A DNA stretch of 64,000 bases from Bartonella sp. M0283. Its GTDB lineage: Bacteria; Pseudomonadota; Alphaproteobacteria; Rhizobiales; Rhizobiaceae. The notes under the pieces are model-generated. The model did not search any database, was not told where the DNA came from, and saw only the letters and a list, made by a program, of their open reading frames with translations. This document shows, piece by piece, positions 38,337-48,913 of the stretch. Location of the stretch: assembly GCF_016100455.1 (NCBI RefSeq), contig NZ_JACFSK010000001.1:1426001-1490000 (forward strand), given 5' to 3'. How positions within the stretch are numbered: position 1 is the first letter of the stretch; every line of letters begins with the position of its first letter. The position numbers and the translations under genes were made by a program.

Positions 38337-38804
38337 TTAATGAGCCATATCAAAGGTGATCATTGTCCAGACATCAGGAGCCATTTCACAGATTTCACCG
38401 TGATAGAGATTTTCTCCGTCATAAGCCGAACGGGTCGCCTGGAACTTGCGGCATTTACGGCCCTTATCTTTACTTTCGACAATCGAACTGATTGTTCCTT
38501 CGCTTCCCGTTATGGTATTATCCCACTTTACTTCTTTAGGAGAAGCATTCACGTTTTCAATTGCCTTGATCTCGTCACGAATAACAAGTTGGTCAGACTG
38601 GATAATGGGGTCGCTCGTCAATGTGGATTGCGAAGCCACCGAACCGGTCATCATCGAATAATCCACGGAATTGTCCGGCATTGCAGTGGCGCCCATTTTA
38701 TCAAGTTTATCACCTGATATGATACAGCCTTGCAATAACCAAGTGATCGTGACAAAAATAACAAAACGACCAAGCCGGCTCATCAAATTAAAAAAAGCTT
38801 CCAT
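38337..38804 (-). CDS. Putative lipoprotein with surface-antigen-like C-terminal domain
   Basis: Protein of 155 residues. The N-terminal hydrophobic segment ends in LLQG-C, a lipobox, so the mature protein starts at about C27. A polar linker (residues 30-105) leads to a C-terminal region with KCRKFQATRSAYDGENLYHGEIC and a following tryptophan. This resembles the C-terminal domain of the 17-kDa/RT0821-type surface antigens. Function unknown. It is divergent from pdxH. Confidence 0.65.
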   Translation of the reverse strand: MEAFFNLMSRLGRFVIFVTITWLLQGCIISGDKLDKMGATAMPDNSVDYSMMTGSVASQSTLTSDPIIQSDQLVIRDEIKAIENVNASPKEVKWDNTITGSEGTISSIVESKDKGRKCRKFQATRSAYDGENLYHGEICEMAPDVWTMITFDMAH

Positions 38805-38880
38805 AGTCCACTTTTTTCCGCGTCGGCCAGGTAGTTTGACAACACGCTATAATATGGAAAACACATAATTCGGGTGCATT

Positions 38881-39504
38881 ATGACAGATGAAACGTTAAC
38901 AAGTGGTGACTTTGTCGAGGCAAATGAACCTTTTGCACTTTTTAAAATTTGGATGGAAGATGCAACAAAAACCGAAATAAACGACCCGAATGCTATGGCA
39001 CTTGCTACAGTGGACCCGACAGGCCTTCCCGATGTGCGCATGGTTCTTTTGAAAGCTTTTGGTGCGGACGGTTTTGTCTTCTACACCAATTATGAAAGCA
39101 ACAAGGGACGGGAAATACTTTCTTCTATGAAGGCAGCATTATGTTTGCACTGGAAATCGTTACGTAGGCAAGTGAGAGTGCGCGGACTCGTTGAAAAGGT
39201 AAGCGACGAAGAAGCTGATGCCTATTATCAATCACGCGCACGTGGCAGCCGCATCGGTGCGTGGGCATCGAAACAATCACGACCACTCGAAAGCCGCTTT
39301 GCGCTGGAAAAAGCTGTTGCCGAATACACGGCAAAATACGCCATTGGTAATATACCCCGTCCACCCTACTGGTCCGGCTTCAGAATCAAACCGCTTTCAA
39401 TCGAATTCTGGCACGACAGACCTTTCAGGCTTCATGACCGCGTGGTTTTTTCCCGTCCTTCGCCTGATGCTAAATCATGGGAAAAACACCGCCTATACCC
39501 TTGA
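38881..39504 (+). CDS. pdxH: Pyridoxamine 5'-phosphate oxidase
   Basis: Protein of 207 residues forming pyridoxal 5'-phosphate with FMN as cofactor. Typical segments are [44 protein letters not shown], and the C-terminal [24 protein letters not shown]; it ends in the usual YP. It stands alone between the lipoprotein gene and ubiA. Confidence 0.96.
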   Translation: MTDETLTSGDFVEANEPFALFKIWMEDATKTEINDPNAMALATVDPTGLPDVRMVLLKAFGADGFVFYTNYESNKGREILSSMKAALCLHWKSLRRQVRVRGLVEKVSDEEADAYYQSRARGSRIGAWASKQSRPLESRFALEKAVAEYTAKYAIGNIPRPPYWSGFRIKPLSIEFWHDRPFRLHDRVVFSRPSPDAKSWEKHRLYP

Positions 39505-39600
39505 GCATTCTCTTCATCGGCAAAAAATATCGGTAAAGCCGGACGGATTTAACAAGCCGCTTACAAAAAACTCTGCTTCACTTAGCGGCAATGGTTGTTT

Positions 39601-40617
39601 TTAGAAATAACGTGTTGCCGCTCCAAGCACGAGGCCAAGAAAGATTAAACAGCCAACTGTCGAATTCGATTTGAACAATCTGAGGCACTCGCTATTATTA
39701 TCGATATCAATTGTGATAATTTGATAAAACATGTGGATAGCCGCAAGTATAAGGCCAAGATAAGCTAAAGTCGGCACACCAGCCGAAAGAAATGCAGCAA
39801 GGCTCAATAAAATAAATCCGCCATAAAAAATGATAAGTGCGGCTTTGGTTTTTTCACCAAAAAGTCTTGCAGTCGAGCGCACACCAACAATCGCATCATC
39901 TTCTTTATCCTGATGGGCATAGATCGTGTCATAGCCTATCGTCCATAAGACCGAGCCGAAATAAAGGATCACAGGTGCATAATCAAGACGGCCGTAAATT
40001 GCCGCCCACCCCATTAGAGCCCCCCAATTGAAGGCAAGGCCTAAAAAAAACTGCGGCCAGTATGTCACGCGTTTCATAAACGGGTAGATTGCGACAATAA
40101 CAAGCGATGAAACACCTAAAATAATGCTGAACAGATTGAATTGAACCAGTACGAGAAGCCCGATGAGACATTGCAGCCCCATAAAAATTTTCGCCTGAAG
40201 GCGGCTGACCTGACCCGATGGCAAAGGCCTTGAGCGGGTGCGTTCCACTTTATTATCGATTTTCTGGTCGACGAGATCATTCCATGTGCACCCAGCCCCT
40301 CGCATGGCGACAGCACCAATAAAGAAAAGGAAAAGATACCATATTGCCAAAGCAACCGGATATGGGTGCGGATGAGATGCAAAGCCCTTCGCATCCATTG
40401 CCAGAATTACCGACCAGAAACACGGCCACATCAGAAGTTTCCAGCCGATTGGTCTGTCCCAACGTGATAACTGGGCATAAGGCCACAGAGACCGTGGTAA
40501 CAAGCGATAAACCCAATGCCCTGACGGCGCGTCAAAGACACGTCCTCTCACGCCCTGTTGCTGAAGTGCTTCATGAGTGCTCAAGCTTTCGGAAGCAATA
40601 TTTTTGTTGTTTACCAT
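39601..40617 (-). CDS. ubiA: 4-hydroxybenzoate polyprenyltransferase
   Basis: Integral membrane protein of 338 residues attaching the polyprenyl tail to 4-hydroxybenzoate in ubiquinone synthesis. The two prenyl-diphosphate motifs are NDLVDQKIDNKVERTRSRPLPSG and the later DTIYAHQDKEDD; RPIGWKLLMWPCFWS precedes them. The prenyl donor would come from the IspB-type synthase at 52.8 kb. The start ATG at 40617 has a poor ribosome binding site and the first 40 residues are not conserved-looking, so the true start could be slightly different. Confidence 0.94.
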   Translation of the reverse strand: MVNNKNIASESLSTHEALQQQGVRGRVFDAPSGHWVYRLLPRSLWPYAQLSRWDRPIGWKLLMWPCFWSVILAMDAKGFASHPHPYPVALAIWYLFLFFIGAVAMRGAGCTWNDLVDQKIDNKVERTRSRPLPSGQVSRLQAKIFMGLQCLIGLLVLVQFNLFSIILGVSSLVIVAIYPFMKRVTYWPQFFLGLAFNWGALMGWAAIYGRLDYAPVILYFGSVLWTIGYDTIYAHQDKEDDAIVGVRSTARLFGEKTKAALIIFYGGFILLSLAAFLSAGVPTLAYLGLILAAIHMFYQIITIDIDNNSECLRLFKSNSTVGCLIFLGLVLGAATRYF

Positions 40618-40709
40618 TTATGACAGCACACCTTTTACCTTGAAGCTAAAGCATTTCGTTTCTATGACAAGAATAAGGGTTTTAACATCTTCTTCAACAG
40701 GAGCAAGTA

Positions 40710-41996
40710 ATGAACGTTCTTCTCATCGGTTCAGGCGGACGCGAACATGCATTGGCATATAAAATTTCGTCTTCCCCGCTTCTTGGCAAACTTTTCTGTG
40801 CTCCTGGAAATCCCGGAACCCTGACATTGGGCGATAATATCGAACTTGATGTAAAAAACCATAAGGCTGTTGTCGAATTTTGCAAGAAAAATACTGTGGA
40901 ACTTGTTGTCATAGGACCGGAAGCTCCACTCGTCGACGGCCTTGCAGATTCCCTTCGGGATAATGGACTTCTTGTTGTCGGGCCAAGTAAACTCGCCGCG
41001 CGGCTTGAAGGATCCAAAGGTTTTACCAAAGACTTGTGCGCAAAATACAATATTCCGACCGGCGCTTACCAACGCTTTAAAAATGCAAACGAGGCCAAGG
41101 ATTATATCAGGAAAAAAGGCGCGCCGATCGTCATCAAAGCCGATGGCTTGGCTGCCGGTAAAGGTGTGACAGTCGCCTTAACAATAGGTGAAGCGCTTGA
41201 TGCGGTTGATGCATGTTTCGATGGTGCCTTCGGAAAAGCCGGAATTGAAATTGTTGTAGAAGAATTTCTTGAAGGTGAAGAAGCGAGTTTCTTTTGCCTT
41301 TGTGACGGGAAAACAGCCATTCCTTTCGGCTCTGCACAAGATCATAAACGTGTTGGTGATGGCGATAAGGGAGCCAATACCGGTGGCATGGGAGCCTATT
41401 CACCGGCCCCTGTCATGACCGAAGACATGACAAAACGCGTTATGAATGAAATCGTCGAGCCCACCATTCGTGGCATGGCCGATCTTGGTTGCCCATTCAG
41501 CGGCGTATTGTTTGTGGGCTTGATGATTACGAAAAAAGGCCCTGAACTGATCGAATTCAATGTCCGCTTTGGCGACCCCGAATGTCAGGTTCTGATGATG
41601 CGGCTAAAAAGCGATCTGTTGCCTGTCCTCTCTTCTGTTGCAAAAGGTCATCTTGAAGATGTCGAACTCAACTGGACAACCGATAAAGCTTTGACTGTGG
41701 TTATGGCGGCGAAAGGTTATCCGCAAGCACCCCAACGTGGCAGTATTATTTCCGGCATAGAAAAAGCGGATAAATTACCTGACGTCAAAGTTTTTCACGC
41801 CGGTACCGCTTTGAAAGACGGAAAAGTTATCGCTAATGGCGGCAGGGTTTTGAATGTTACTGCAACCGGAAAAACGGTAAAAGAGGCCCAACAAAAAGCC
41901 TATCAAGCAATAAAATTGATTGACTGGCCGGAAGGCTTTTATCGCCATGATATCGGCTGGCGTGCAATCGAACGGGAAGAATCTAAAGCAAGCTGA
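40710..41996 (+). CDS. purD: Phosphoribosylamine-glycine ligase
   Basis: Protein of 428 residues for the second step of de novo purine synthesis. It opens [19 protein letters not shown] and has the ATP-grasp segments [23 protein letters not shown] and [17 protein letters not shown] lies 7 bases before the ATG. The 420 bp downstream contain no gene. Confidence 0.97.
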   Translation: MNVLLIGSGGREHALAYKISSSPLLGKLFCAPGNPGTLTLGDNIELDVKNHKAVVEFCKKNTVELVVIGPEAPLVDGLADSLRDNGLLVVGPSKLAARLEGSKGFTKDLCAKYNIPTGAYQRFKNANEAKDYIRKKGAPIVIKADGLAAGKGVTVALTIGEALDAVDACFDGAFGKAGIEIVVEEFLEGEEASFFCLCDGKTAIPFGSAQDHKRVGDGDKGANTGGMGAYSPAPVMTEDMTKRVMNEIVEPTIRGMADLGCPFSGVLFVGLMITKKGPELIEFNVRFGDPECQVLMMRLKSDLLPVLSSVAKGHLEDVELNWTTDKALTVVMAAKGYPQAPQRGSIISGIEKADKLPDVKVFHAGTALKDGKVIANGGRVLNVTATGKTVKEAQQKAYQAIKLIDWPEGFYRHDIGWRAIEREESKAS

Positions 41997-42420
41997 AATT
42001 TCAGCACTGGGGAAACGATAAATCGAACGGTACTTCCTGCGGGCAGCGGTTTGTTTGGTCGCCCCTAAGCCGAATTCGAAAAAACGAATGCTTTTCCTTG
42101 AAAAACTTTGCTCATGTTTTGCGCTATAGCTTTGTGGGATAATCATAATCTGTCTGAAATTCAAAGCGAACCGAACGTTCATTTTATAAACAGCGATATG
42201 AGCGTTTTTTTAAAAAACAGCAAGAAAATTCGGGGGCGGCGGATTTGTCCGATACCTGCGACATTTTAAAATAAACTTTTTCAGATTTTTATAATTGTTT
42301 TTTCGAGAAGCGAGCTTTCGCCCATAATCGTCAGAACATGCTGTTCTTAATGCAGCGGTTCCTGTCATTTTATACTATCTGTCAGTTGGCCTTTGAAAAT
42401 TTTTATCAAAAAACAAAAAT
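41997..42420. other. Intergenic region after purD
   Basis: About 420 bp between convergent purD and the YcxB-like gene. I see no gene, clear terminator or repeat. It is AT-rich with several homopolymer T runs. Confidence 0.4.
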
Positions 42421-42963
42421 CTATTTTTCTTCGGCCGCTATTTCGCGTTTAAAAATAGTGCGCAGATCTTCCAGTTGCTCGTCATCTATGGGAGCTTTCG
42501 GCAATACGTTAAATTTCTTAGGCGAGATGTAAAGGGCAATAAAAGTCGGATATTCTCGCCAGCCGGAAAATAAACGGAACGGGTATGTCCCTCTGATATA
42601 GGAGCTCTTTATTGCTACTGCATGGTCATCCCATACCCATGTTTGTTCAAGCCCGATCTGCTTGTCATGTTTCACCAATTGTTGGACATGGTGAGGGATA
42701 AGAACAAAATAGTTCAATGCCCAGATAGCAATGATAATCGCAGCATAAATGGCTGAAATACGATAAAGTGAATGACCCCAATTCTGATACCAGTCGGCTC
42801 CGTCGATCATAACCAGAACAGCCGACATCAAAGCAACAGCGACAATCCACAGCAGGAGGAGCCGGACAAATGTCTGTCTTGATAGCGCGTGATCGCGATA
42901 ATAGGCTTTGAGTGCCTCGATCGCATCCTGCTTCTCAAGTATAAAAACAATCTGCCGCGTCAT
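42421..42963 (-). CDS. YcxB-like membrane protein
   Basis: Protein of 180 residues with two membrane helices (about 32-54 and 67-90) and a C-terminal cytoplasmic domain containing VWDDHAVAIKSSYIRGTYPFRLFSGWREYPTFIALYISPKKFNVLPK, the pattern of the YcxB-like domain. Function unknown. The start has a strong GGAGGA site. It stands alone. Confidence 0.7.
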   Translation of the reverse strand: MTRQIVFILEKQDAIEALKAYYRDHALSRQTFVRLLLLWIVAVALMSAVLVMIDGADWYQNWGHSLYRISAIYAAIIIAIWALNYFVLIPHHVQQLVKHDKQIGLEQTWVWDDHAVAIKSSYIRGTYPFRLFSGWREYPTFIALYISPKKFNVLPKAPIDDEQLEDLRTIFKREIAAEEK

Positions 42964-43312
42964 TCAATCCTCCGGACATATCTAGCTGGTAAGCTTAACA
43001 CCGGTCCATTGTCAAATGGCAAAAAAAATTTGTTAGAGAAAATTTCGTTGGGGAAATTTATTCAGGAAAATTTCCATGTATTTTTTATTGAAATAGCCAA
43101 CCGACTATTATGAGCTATAACCGGCTTCTGTGGATAAGCTTGCAGGCAAAGAGCTTTTTCCCAAACGTGATTTTCGATTACGAATTCCGCGTTTTCCGCA
43201 AATGGTTCAAGCAAAGCAAAAAATGCGATTGCTTCTCGCTTTTGCTCTAACAATGACAGTTAGCCGCAAGAAGTGCCCCCCCTCTTCGCAAAAAAATATT
43301 GCAAGAATAGCC
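42964..43312. other. Intergenic region upstream of the YcxB-like gene
   Basis: About 350 bp with short repeated GAAAATTT text (43036-43075) and no supported gene. It must hold the YcxB-like promoter. Confidence 0.4.
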
Positions 43313-43849
43313 TTATCCAAGCATGACCTGATTATTGATAACCAGTCTTATTCCCAAAGAGTAGCCACGGCATCTCAATAGAAAGTTTTTCCGCTTGTTC
43401 TCATGCGGCTTTTTGCCGAAAAAATGCTCGAGCGGCGACCGATCCTTGACGGGGATAACCGTTCCATCGTCATTAACCAGCAACATTGGAAGATCATAAA
43501 TATCTGCCCAAAGGCGCCAGTCGAGGAGCACATCATCAAGATCACGCGAAACCAGAAGTGGTACGCAGGCTTCATGATTTCGATGCAAGAGTTCAAGTGA
43601 CACTGCTTTTTGCCCTGAAGAGGTCATAACAGCGCGCGCCGCAACGCCTCTGAATTGATGGGCGAGTACCAGACGCGATACACGTGAAGTACTGCTTCCA
43701 TTTTCTATTTTTAATGCCGCACCACGCTCATTCAATGAACAAACAACAGTTTTGCCTTGCACGTCGAAAGAAACATATTGTGGCAGATGGCAGGGATCCA
43801 GCCTGAGTTCAAGTCCTGCTTTTGCCCGATTAGCCCATTGAGTGGCCAT
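43313..43849 (-). CDS. DUF6101-like conserved protein
   Basis: Protein of 178 residues with the pattern ELRLDPCHLPQYVSFDV near the N-terminus and the central ELLHRNHEACVPLLVSRDLDDVLLDWRLWADIYDLPMLL followed by DDGTVIPV. I associate these with the Hyphomicrobiales DUF6101 family. No signal peptide or membrane segment is visible. Function unknown. The ATG at 43849 was chosen over a TTG nine codons upstream. Confidence 0.65.
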   Translation of the reverse strand: MATQWANRAKAGLELRLDPCHLPQYVSFDVQGKTVVCSLNERGAALKIENGSSTSRVSRLVLAHQFRGVAARAVMTSSGQKAVSLELLHRNHEACVPLLVSRDLDDVLLDWRLWADIYDLPMLLVNDDGTVIPVKDRSPLEHFFGKKPHENKRKNFLLRCRGYSLGIRLVINNQVMLG

Positions 43850-44002
43850 AGAATTCGTCCCCAATATCCTCGTCAATTCAATCGGGAATCACCATAGCGG
43901 GGTTTGTTAATCGGTTTGTTAAAAGGTTAGGTTAAAAAATTATTGGTTTGTTTTTTGGTTATCGAATTACAAACAGCACTTTAAGTTATTATTCACCAAA
44001 AC

Positions 44003-45415
44003 TTATAGCATTTTTCCCGGATTCATAATGTTTTTCGGGTCAAATAGCTGTTTGATCGAGCGCATCAGAGAAAGTGCTACCGGAGATTTGAAGGCAACAA
44101 GCTCCTTGCGCTTTAATTGTCCAATCCCATGTTCGGCCGAAAATGACCCATTATAGCTCATAACCAATGTATGGATACGGTGATTCATTTCGCCCCAAAG
44201 GGAAAGATAGGCTTGCTTGTCGGCACCAACCGGTTGCGAGACATTATAATGCAGGTTTCCATCGCCCATATGACCAAAGCAGACAATGCGGGCACCGGGC
44301 GAGATCGTTTCGATAATTTTTGCCGCCTCGCTGATAAAATCGGGAATAGAGGCGATCGGAACCGAAATATCGTGTTTGATCGACCCACCCTCCAATTTCT
44401 GGGCTGGTGACATATCTTCGCGAAGCCGCCAGAATTCCTTCTGCTGGCTCACCGACTGCGCAATGGATGCATCTTCTATAATGCCCTGTTGAAGTGCATC
44501 TGAAAGAATATCTTCCATCGTATTATTCGCTTCACCGTCACTATGGGAAGACGAAAGGTCTAGAAGCACATACCATTCACTTTCACGCTCGAGTGGTGCA
44601 CGTGCGCCTTTGACATAGTTTAGAGACATTTCCATGCCGACCTTGGCCATAAGTTCAAAACCGGTCAACATGGAACCGGCTTTTTTCTGGGCAAGAAGCA
44701 GAAGTTCTAACGCTTTTTCCGGACTTTTCATGCCCGCATAGGCGACCGCTTTTCCTTGCGGTTTTGGAAAAAGCTTCATAACGGCAGCGGTGATAATACC
44801 AAGCGTTCCTTCTGCACCGATAAACAAATCTTTCAAATCATAGCCGCTATTATCTTTTTTGACATAGCGCAAATCGTCGAGAATGCGCCCGTCCGGAAGG
44901 ACAACTTCTAGCCCCAGACAGAGTTCGCGCGTATTGCCATAGGCAAGAACATCCGTGCCACCGGCATTGGAGGAAAGATTGCCCCCGATCTGACAAGAGC
45001 CTTCCGAACCAAGTGACAAAGGAAAAAAGCGCCCCTTCTCGTCAACTTTTTCCTGTAATGTATGGAGAACCACTCCGGCTTCGACCAATGCCAGATTACC
45101 TTCGACATCAATCGAGCGGATCCTGTTCAACCGCTCCATAGAAACAATAATCTCGTTAGCACTTTCATCCGGTTGTTGCGCCCCGACAAGACCGGTATTC
45201 CCCCCTTGTGGAACAATGGGCGTCCCGGTTGCGCTCGCAAGCTTCATAATTTCCGAAACCTCTTTTGGAGAGGATGGGCGCAATACAAGCGGGGTGCGCC
45301 CATGATAAAGACCGCGTTGTTCGACAAGATAGGATGAAATCACACCCTGATCTACCAAAGCGTGATTGACACCGACAATTTCTATAAAACGTTCAATCAG
45401 CTTTTTGTCTATCAT
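44003..45415 (-). CDS. FAD-linked 2-hydroxyacid dehydrogenase (GlcD/D-2-hydroxyglutarate type)
   Basis: Protein of 470 residues with an N-terminal PCMH FAD-binding domain (VPQGGNTGLVGAQ near 70-82; LGSEGSCQIGGNLSSNAGG) and a C-terminal FAD-oxidase domain (GHMGDGNLHYNV; SAEHGIGQLKR). The family includes D-lactate, glycolate and D-2-hydroxyglutarate dehydrogenases; the substrate cannot be fixed by eye. The start lies 2 bp after the tsaC stop, with AAGGA inside the end of tsaC, so they are coupled. Confidence 0.87.
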   Translation of the reverse strand: MIDKKLIERFIEIVGVNHALVDQGVISSYLVEQRGLYHGRTPLVLRPSSPKEVSEIMKLASATGTPIVPQGGNTGLVGAQQPDESANEIIVSMERLNRIRSIDVEGNLALVEAGVVLHTLQEKVDEKGRFFPLSLGSEGSCQIGGNLSSNAGGTDVLAYGNTRELCLGLEVVLPDGRILDDLRYVKKDNSGYDLKDLFIGAEGTLGIITAAVMKLFPKPQGKAVAYAGMKSPEKALELLLLAQKKAGSMLTGFELMAKVGMEMSLNYVKGARAPLERESEWYVLLDLSSSHSDGEANNTMEDILSDALQQGIIEDASIAQSVSQQKEFWRLREDMSPAQKLEGGSIKHDISVPIASIPDFISEAAKIIETISPGARIVCFGHMGDGNLHYNVSQPVGADKQAYLSLWGEMNHRIHTLVMSYNGSFSAEHGIGQLKRKELVAFKSPVALSLMRSIKQLFDPKNIMNPGKML

Positions 45416-45417
45416 TT

Positions 45418-46380
45418 CTATTTCCTTGGTGCTGCCGCGCGTTGAAGCCGGTCATTAATAGCCTCGCCCAAGCCGGTAAAGGGTATCGGCTCGACAGCTA
45501 TACATTTAACATCTTTTCTATCAAGTTCCTTCAAATAATGGAACAGATTGCTGGCCGCCTCGTCAAGATTGCCCTCTTCGCTCAAATTAAGCGTTGCCAC
45601 AGCACTTCCGGCATTTCGGGTTTGTTGTTTTCCGAATGCTAAAAGTGCTTCACCGTTTTTGACGTCTTTGGCGTCAAGTCTCACAAATGCATTGGGTGCA
45701 TAATGGGATTTCAACATACCCGGAGCTTCGATAGCTGCTCGCTGGTCTACACGTTCAAGCTTGAGCCCTGTTTGTTTTTCAATTTTCTCAGGTGCGAGCC
45801 CACCCGGACGAAGCAGATAAATATGGTCGCCCACGACCTTGATAATTGTGGATTCAACACCGACACGTGTCGGGCCGCCATCAATGATAAGCGGCACTTT
45901 TTCGCCAAACATATCGGCAACATCCTGTGCAGTTGTACTGCTCAAACGGCCGGAAATATTTGCGCTTGGTGCTGCAACCGGCCGGCCGAGTTCTTTTACT
46001 ATTGTTGCGAATATACCGACAGGATTGCGAACGGCGAGCGTCTTTAAACCCGCACTGGTAAGTGGGTCTATCGAAGTTTCATTTTTGAGCGGCAAAACAA
46101 ATGTTAAAGGCCCCGGCCAGAAAGCGTCCATCAGCTTTTTTGAAATATCATCAATCTCGACAATATCTTCCGCCATATCCATACCGCTGACATGCGCGAT
46201 CAGCGGGTTGAACTGCGGGCGTCCTTTGGTTTTGAATATATTGGCAACTGCTTTTCCATTTGTCGCATCAGCCGCAAGCCCGTAGACAGTCTCGGTCGGT
46301 AGAGCCACGAGCTCCCCTTTATCAAGATAGAAAACAGCCTTTGAAACAGCGTCTTTTGACGAGGCAAGAATAATCATCAT
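45418..46380 (-). CDS. tsaC: Threonylcarbamoyl-AMP synthase (Sua5/YrdC type)
   Basis: Protein of 320 residues with a YrdC domain (about 10-195: LPTETVYGLAADATN, KGRPQFNPL, PSANISGRLSST) and the C-terminal Sua5 extension (about 215-320). It makes the carbamoyl-adenylate used for the t6A37 modification of tRNAs. It starts 9 bp after rnhB and is followed directly by the FAD oxidase gene. The ATG doublet at the start leaves one codon of ambiguity. Confidence 0.93.
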   Translation of the reverse strand: MMIILASSKDAVSKAVFYLDKGELVALPTETVYGLAADATNGKAVANIFKTKGRPQFNPLIAHVSGMDMAEDIVEIDDISKKLMDAFWPGPLTFVLPLKNETSIDPLTSAGLKTLAVRNPVGIFATIVKELGRPVAAPSANISGRLSSTTAQDVADMFGEKVPLIIDGGPTRVGVESTIIKVVGDHIYLLRPGGLAPEKIEKQTGLKLERVDQRAAIEAPGMLKSHYAPNAFVRLDAKDVKNGEALLAFGKQQTRNAGSAVATLNLSEEGNLDEAASNLFHYLKELDRKDVKCIAVEPIPFTGLGEAINDRLQRAAAPRK

Positions 46381-46389
46381 ATCAACCCT

Positions 46390-47046
46390 CTAGAACGCAC
46401 CCTTGATCGGGGCAAAACTGAAGCGATGCAATCTTTTGACAGGCCCTTCATGTTCTATTGCCGCGCGGTGGAATGCTGTTGCATATCCGGCATGTTTTTC
46501 AAAACCGTAAGCAGGATAAACTTCCCCCACTTTTTCCATTAACCGGTCACGCGTGACTTTTGCTATAATGGATGCCGCCGCAATAGATTGGGAGCGCCCG
46601 TCACCTTTTATCAGTGCCTGAGCGGGATAAACAAGTTTTGGGGGAATATCGCGCCCGTCCACCAGAACATAATCTACTTTGACAGACAGGCTGCACACTG
46701 CTCGTCTCATGGCTTCAAGAGCAGCTTTTCTGATATCTGTGTGATCAATTTCACTTGCCGACAGGCTGCAAATGGATACGGCCAATGCCGAACGCAAAAT
46801 CCTGTCATAAAGTGCTTCGCGTTTCTTTGCCGAAAGCTTTTTGGAATCATTTAAGCCTTCGGGTATGTTATTCCGGTCAAGAATGACTGCAGCTGTCACC
46901 ACAGGACCGGCCAAGGGTCCCCGCCCGACTTCGTCCACTCCGGCTATATTCTGATAGCCTTTTGCAATAAGACGTTCCTCGATCGAATAATCGGGCATTG
47001 AAGGAATATCGTGGAATAGCGGCAAATCATTGTTTTTGTGAGACAT
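46390..47046 (-). CDS. rnhB: Ribonuclease HII
   Basis: Protein of 218 residues that removes ribonucleotides from DNA. The conserved active-site segments are [38 protein letters not shown] and [18 protein letters not shown]. The ATG at 47046 is preferred to a TTG at 47091, which would add 15 residues not typical of the family. It is part of the run radical SAM gene-rnhB-tsaC-FAD oxidase. Confidence 0.94.
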   Translation of the reverse strand: MSHKNNDLPLFHDIPSMPDYSIEERLIAKGYQNIAGVDEVGRGPLAGPVVTAAVILDRNNIPEGLNDSKKLSAKKREALYDRILRSALAVSICSLSASEIDHTDIRKAALEAMRRAVCSLSVKVDYVLVDGRDIPPKLVYPAQALIKGDGRSQSIAAASIIAKVTRDRLMEKVGEVYPAYGFEKHAGYATAFHRAAIEHEGPVKRLHRFSFAPIKGAF

Positions 47047-47118
47047 GGACAATCTAATCGCATTACCAGAGTTTTTGCGCAAGTCTGGCAATTCGCAAAC
47101 GTTCAGAAAAAATGTTCA

Positions 47119-48318
47119 TCAAATTTTGTCGTCAAAAAGAAATGACAACTGTTTTGCTACCTTCAACGGCGGTCTGAAAAGCCCGATCTCGAGCTTTTGG
47201 TGGCGTTCATGCAACCCCAGTCTCTGTCGTGCCAGACGAAAACGGTCGGCAACAAGTTTGGCAAACGGCCCCTCGCCGGACATACGCGTTTTCCAATCCG
47301 CATCATAATCCTTGCCACCGCGCATATCACGCAGAAGCTGCATAACCCGCCTGTAACGGTCGGGATATTCGCGCAATAACCAGTCTTTAAAGAGCGGAGC
47401 AACCTCATAAGGTAATCTGAGCATAACGTAACCGGCGTCAATCGCACCGGCCTCTTTTGCTCTCGTCAAAACATTTTCTATTTCGTGGTCATTCAATCCG
47501 GGAATAACCGGCGCCATCATAACGCTTACGGGCACGCCCTTTTTTGTCAATTCCTTGATTGCCCATAAACGTCGTTCAGGTGTTGCAGCGCGTGGTTCCA
47601 TGAGGCGGGCAAGCTTTCTGTCCAATGTTGTGATGGATAAAGCCACGCGGACAAGCTTTCGCTCAGTCATTCTTTCAAGAATATCGCAATCCCTTACAAT
47701 AAGTGCCGATTTCGTTGTGATACAAACCGGATGGTTGCATTGATCCAATACATCAAGAATTTGCCGCATAATCTGCCATTTTTTCTCGATTGGCTGGTAA
47801 GGGTCTGTGTTGGTTCCAATAGCAATTGGCCGAACTTTATAATCAGGTTTTGACAATTCCCGTTCCAGAAGTTTTGCCGCGTCGGGTTTGGCAAATAATT
47901 TTGTTTCAAAATCAATTCCCGCAGAGAGCCCCATATAAGAATGGGTCGGGCGTGCAAAACAATAGATACAACCATGTTCGCACCCACGATAAGGATTGAT
48001 CGAGCGATCAAAGAAAATATCGGGCGAATCATTGTGCGTAATAATCGTACGGGCTTTTTCGGTTTCCACAGACGTTTGAAGCGGAGAAAGCTGTTCATCC
48101 AAATCCCAACCGTCATAAAACCGTTCGCCTGACTGTTTCTCGAACCTTCCGGCAGGATTGAGCGCCGCTCCCCTTCCCCTTGTTTGTTGAGCCTCTGTAC
48201 GAAGTAAAGATTGATCAAGCAACATTCTTCCACCATCGGTCGACATCGCGTTGAAAGCCAATTGGTCGGCCTTTGCCATGACATTTACCAGATGTTGATT
48301 GATCATTGCTTTTCCCAT
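47119..48318 (-). CDS. PA0069-family radical SAM protein
   Basis: Protein of 399 residues. The SAM/iron-sulfur motif is C-x3-C-x2-C in NPYRGCEHGCIYCFARPTH. YDGWDLDEQLSPLQT precedes it; TKSALIVRDCDIL and the VMMAPVIPGLNDHE segment follow. This matches the PA0069/Rv2578c group, distant kin of spore photoproduct lyase. Its reaction is not known. ATG at 48318. It appears to lead the minus-strand run to rnhB. Confidence 0.88.
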   Translation of the reverse strand: MGKAMINQHLVNVMAKADQLAFNAMSTDGGRMLLDQSLLRTEAQQTRGRGAALNPAGRFEKQSGERFYDGWDLDEQLSPLQTSVETEKARTIITHNDSPDIFFDRSINPYRGCEHGCIYCFARPTHSYMGLSAGIDFETKLFAKPDAAKLLERELSKPDYKVRPIAIGTNTDPYQPIEKKWQIMRQILDVLDQCNHPVCITTKSALIVRDCDILERMTERKLVRVALSITTLDRKLARLMEPRAATPERRLWAIKELTKKGVPVSVMMAPVIPGLNDHEIENVLTRAKEAGAIDAGYVMLRLPYEVAPLFKDWLLREYPDRYRRVMQLLRDMRGGKDYDADWKTRMSGEGPFAKLVADRFRLARQRLGLHERHQKLEIGLFRPPLKVAKQLSFLFDDKI

Positions 48319-48403
48319 CCTTCCGATCTATCATGTTAATAGGAACAAAACAAGAACATAAATTTGCGTGCTTTTGCGGGCATAATGCTTTAATTGAAAC
48401 AAT

Positions 48404-48913
48404 ATGGTTAGTGTAATTATTCACGCGAATGAAGACATAGATCCTCTTGCCGATACACTAGCAATGCTTGTATCGGGGAGCGTGTTCGGTCTTGTTAGCG
48501 AGGTCATTCTTTGGTCTGAAAATCACAGCAATGTCTTGCAGACTGTTGCCAATGATACCGGCTGTCGCTATCTCCCCAAAAGCACACTAGGTGATGCGAT
48601 CATGGCTGCCAAAAGCACATGGTTGCTTTTTCTGACACCAGGTGCACGGTTACTCGACCAATGGCGGGAAATTTTAAGTCGTTATGTCGAGAAGGAGACA
48701 AATCCTGCACGTTTCCGCTCTGTCGATTTATCAAAAACATCTCTACTGACAAAATTTTTCAGAAAACCCCGTTTGATGGAGTGCGGTTTTCTCGTGTTGA
48801 AAGAAAAACTTATTGAGAATGCCAACAATGAATCAGCCTTAAAAAAAGCGATAAACAGTCTTAGGCCGGTGGTTTTACCGATACAGATTTTTCTACCGGC
48901 AAAACAAAAATAA
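48404..48913 (+). CDS. Glycosyltransferase-2-like protein, reduced
   Basis: Protein of 169 residues whose first 100 residues follow the outline of a GT2 glycosyltransferase (MVSVIIHANEDIDPLADTL, later STWLLFLTPGARL). It lacks the usual DDxS/DxD metal motif: the corresponding place reads LTPGA. No membrane segment. It could be a substrate-binding relic or a non-catalytic member. It sits alone, divergent from the radical SAM gene, and is followed by a strong terminator. Confidence 0.55.
   Translation: MVSVIIHANEDIDPLADTLAMLVSGSVFGLVSEVILWSENHSNVLQTVANDTGCRYLPKSTLGDAIMAAKSTWLLFLTPGARLLDQWREILSRYVEKETNPARFRSVDLSKTSLLTKFFRKPRLMECGFLVLKEKLIENANNESALKKAINSLRPVVLPIQIFLPAKQK

Noticed and set aside
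43870..43980. CtrA-type TTAA-N7-TTAA operator upstream of the DUF6101-like gene
   Set aside because: TTAA pairs are present, but their spacings are 8 and 9 bases, not 7. The text is a low-complexity GGTTTGTTA run.
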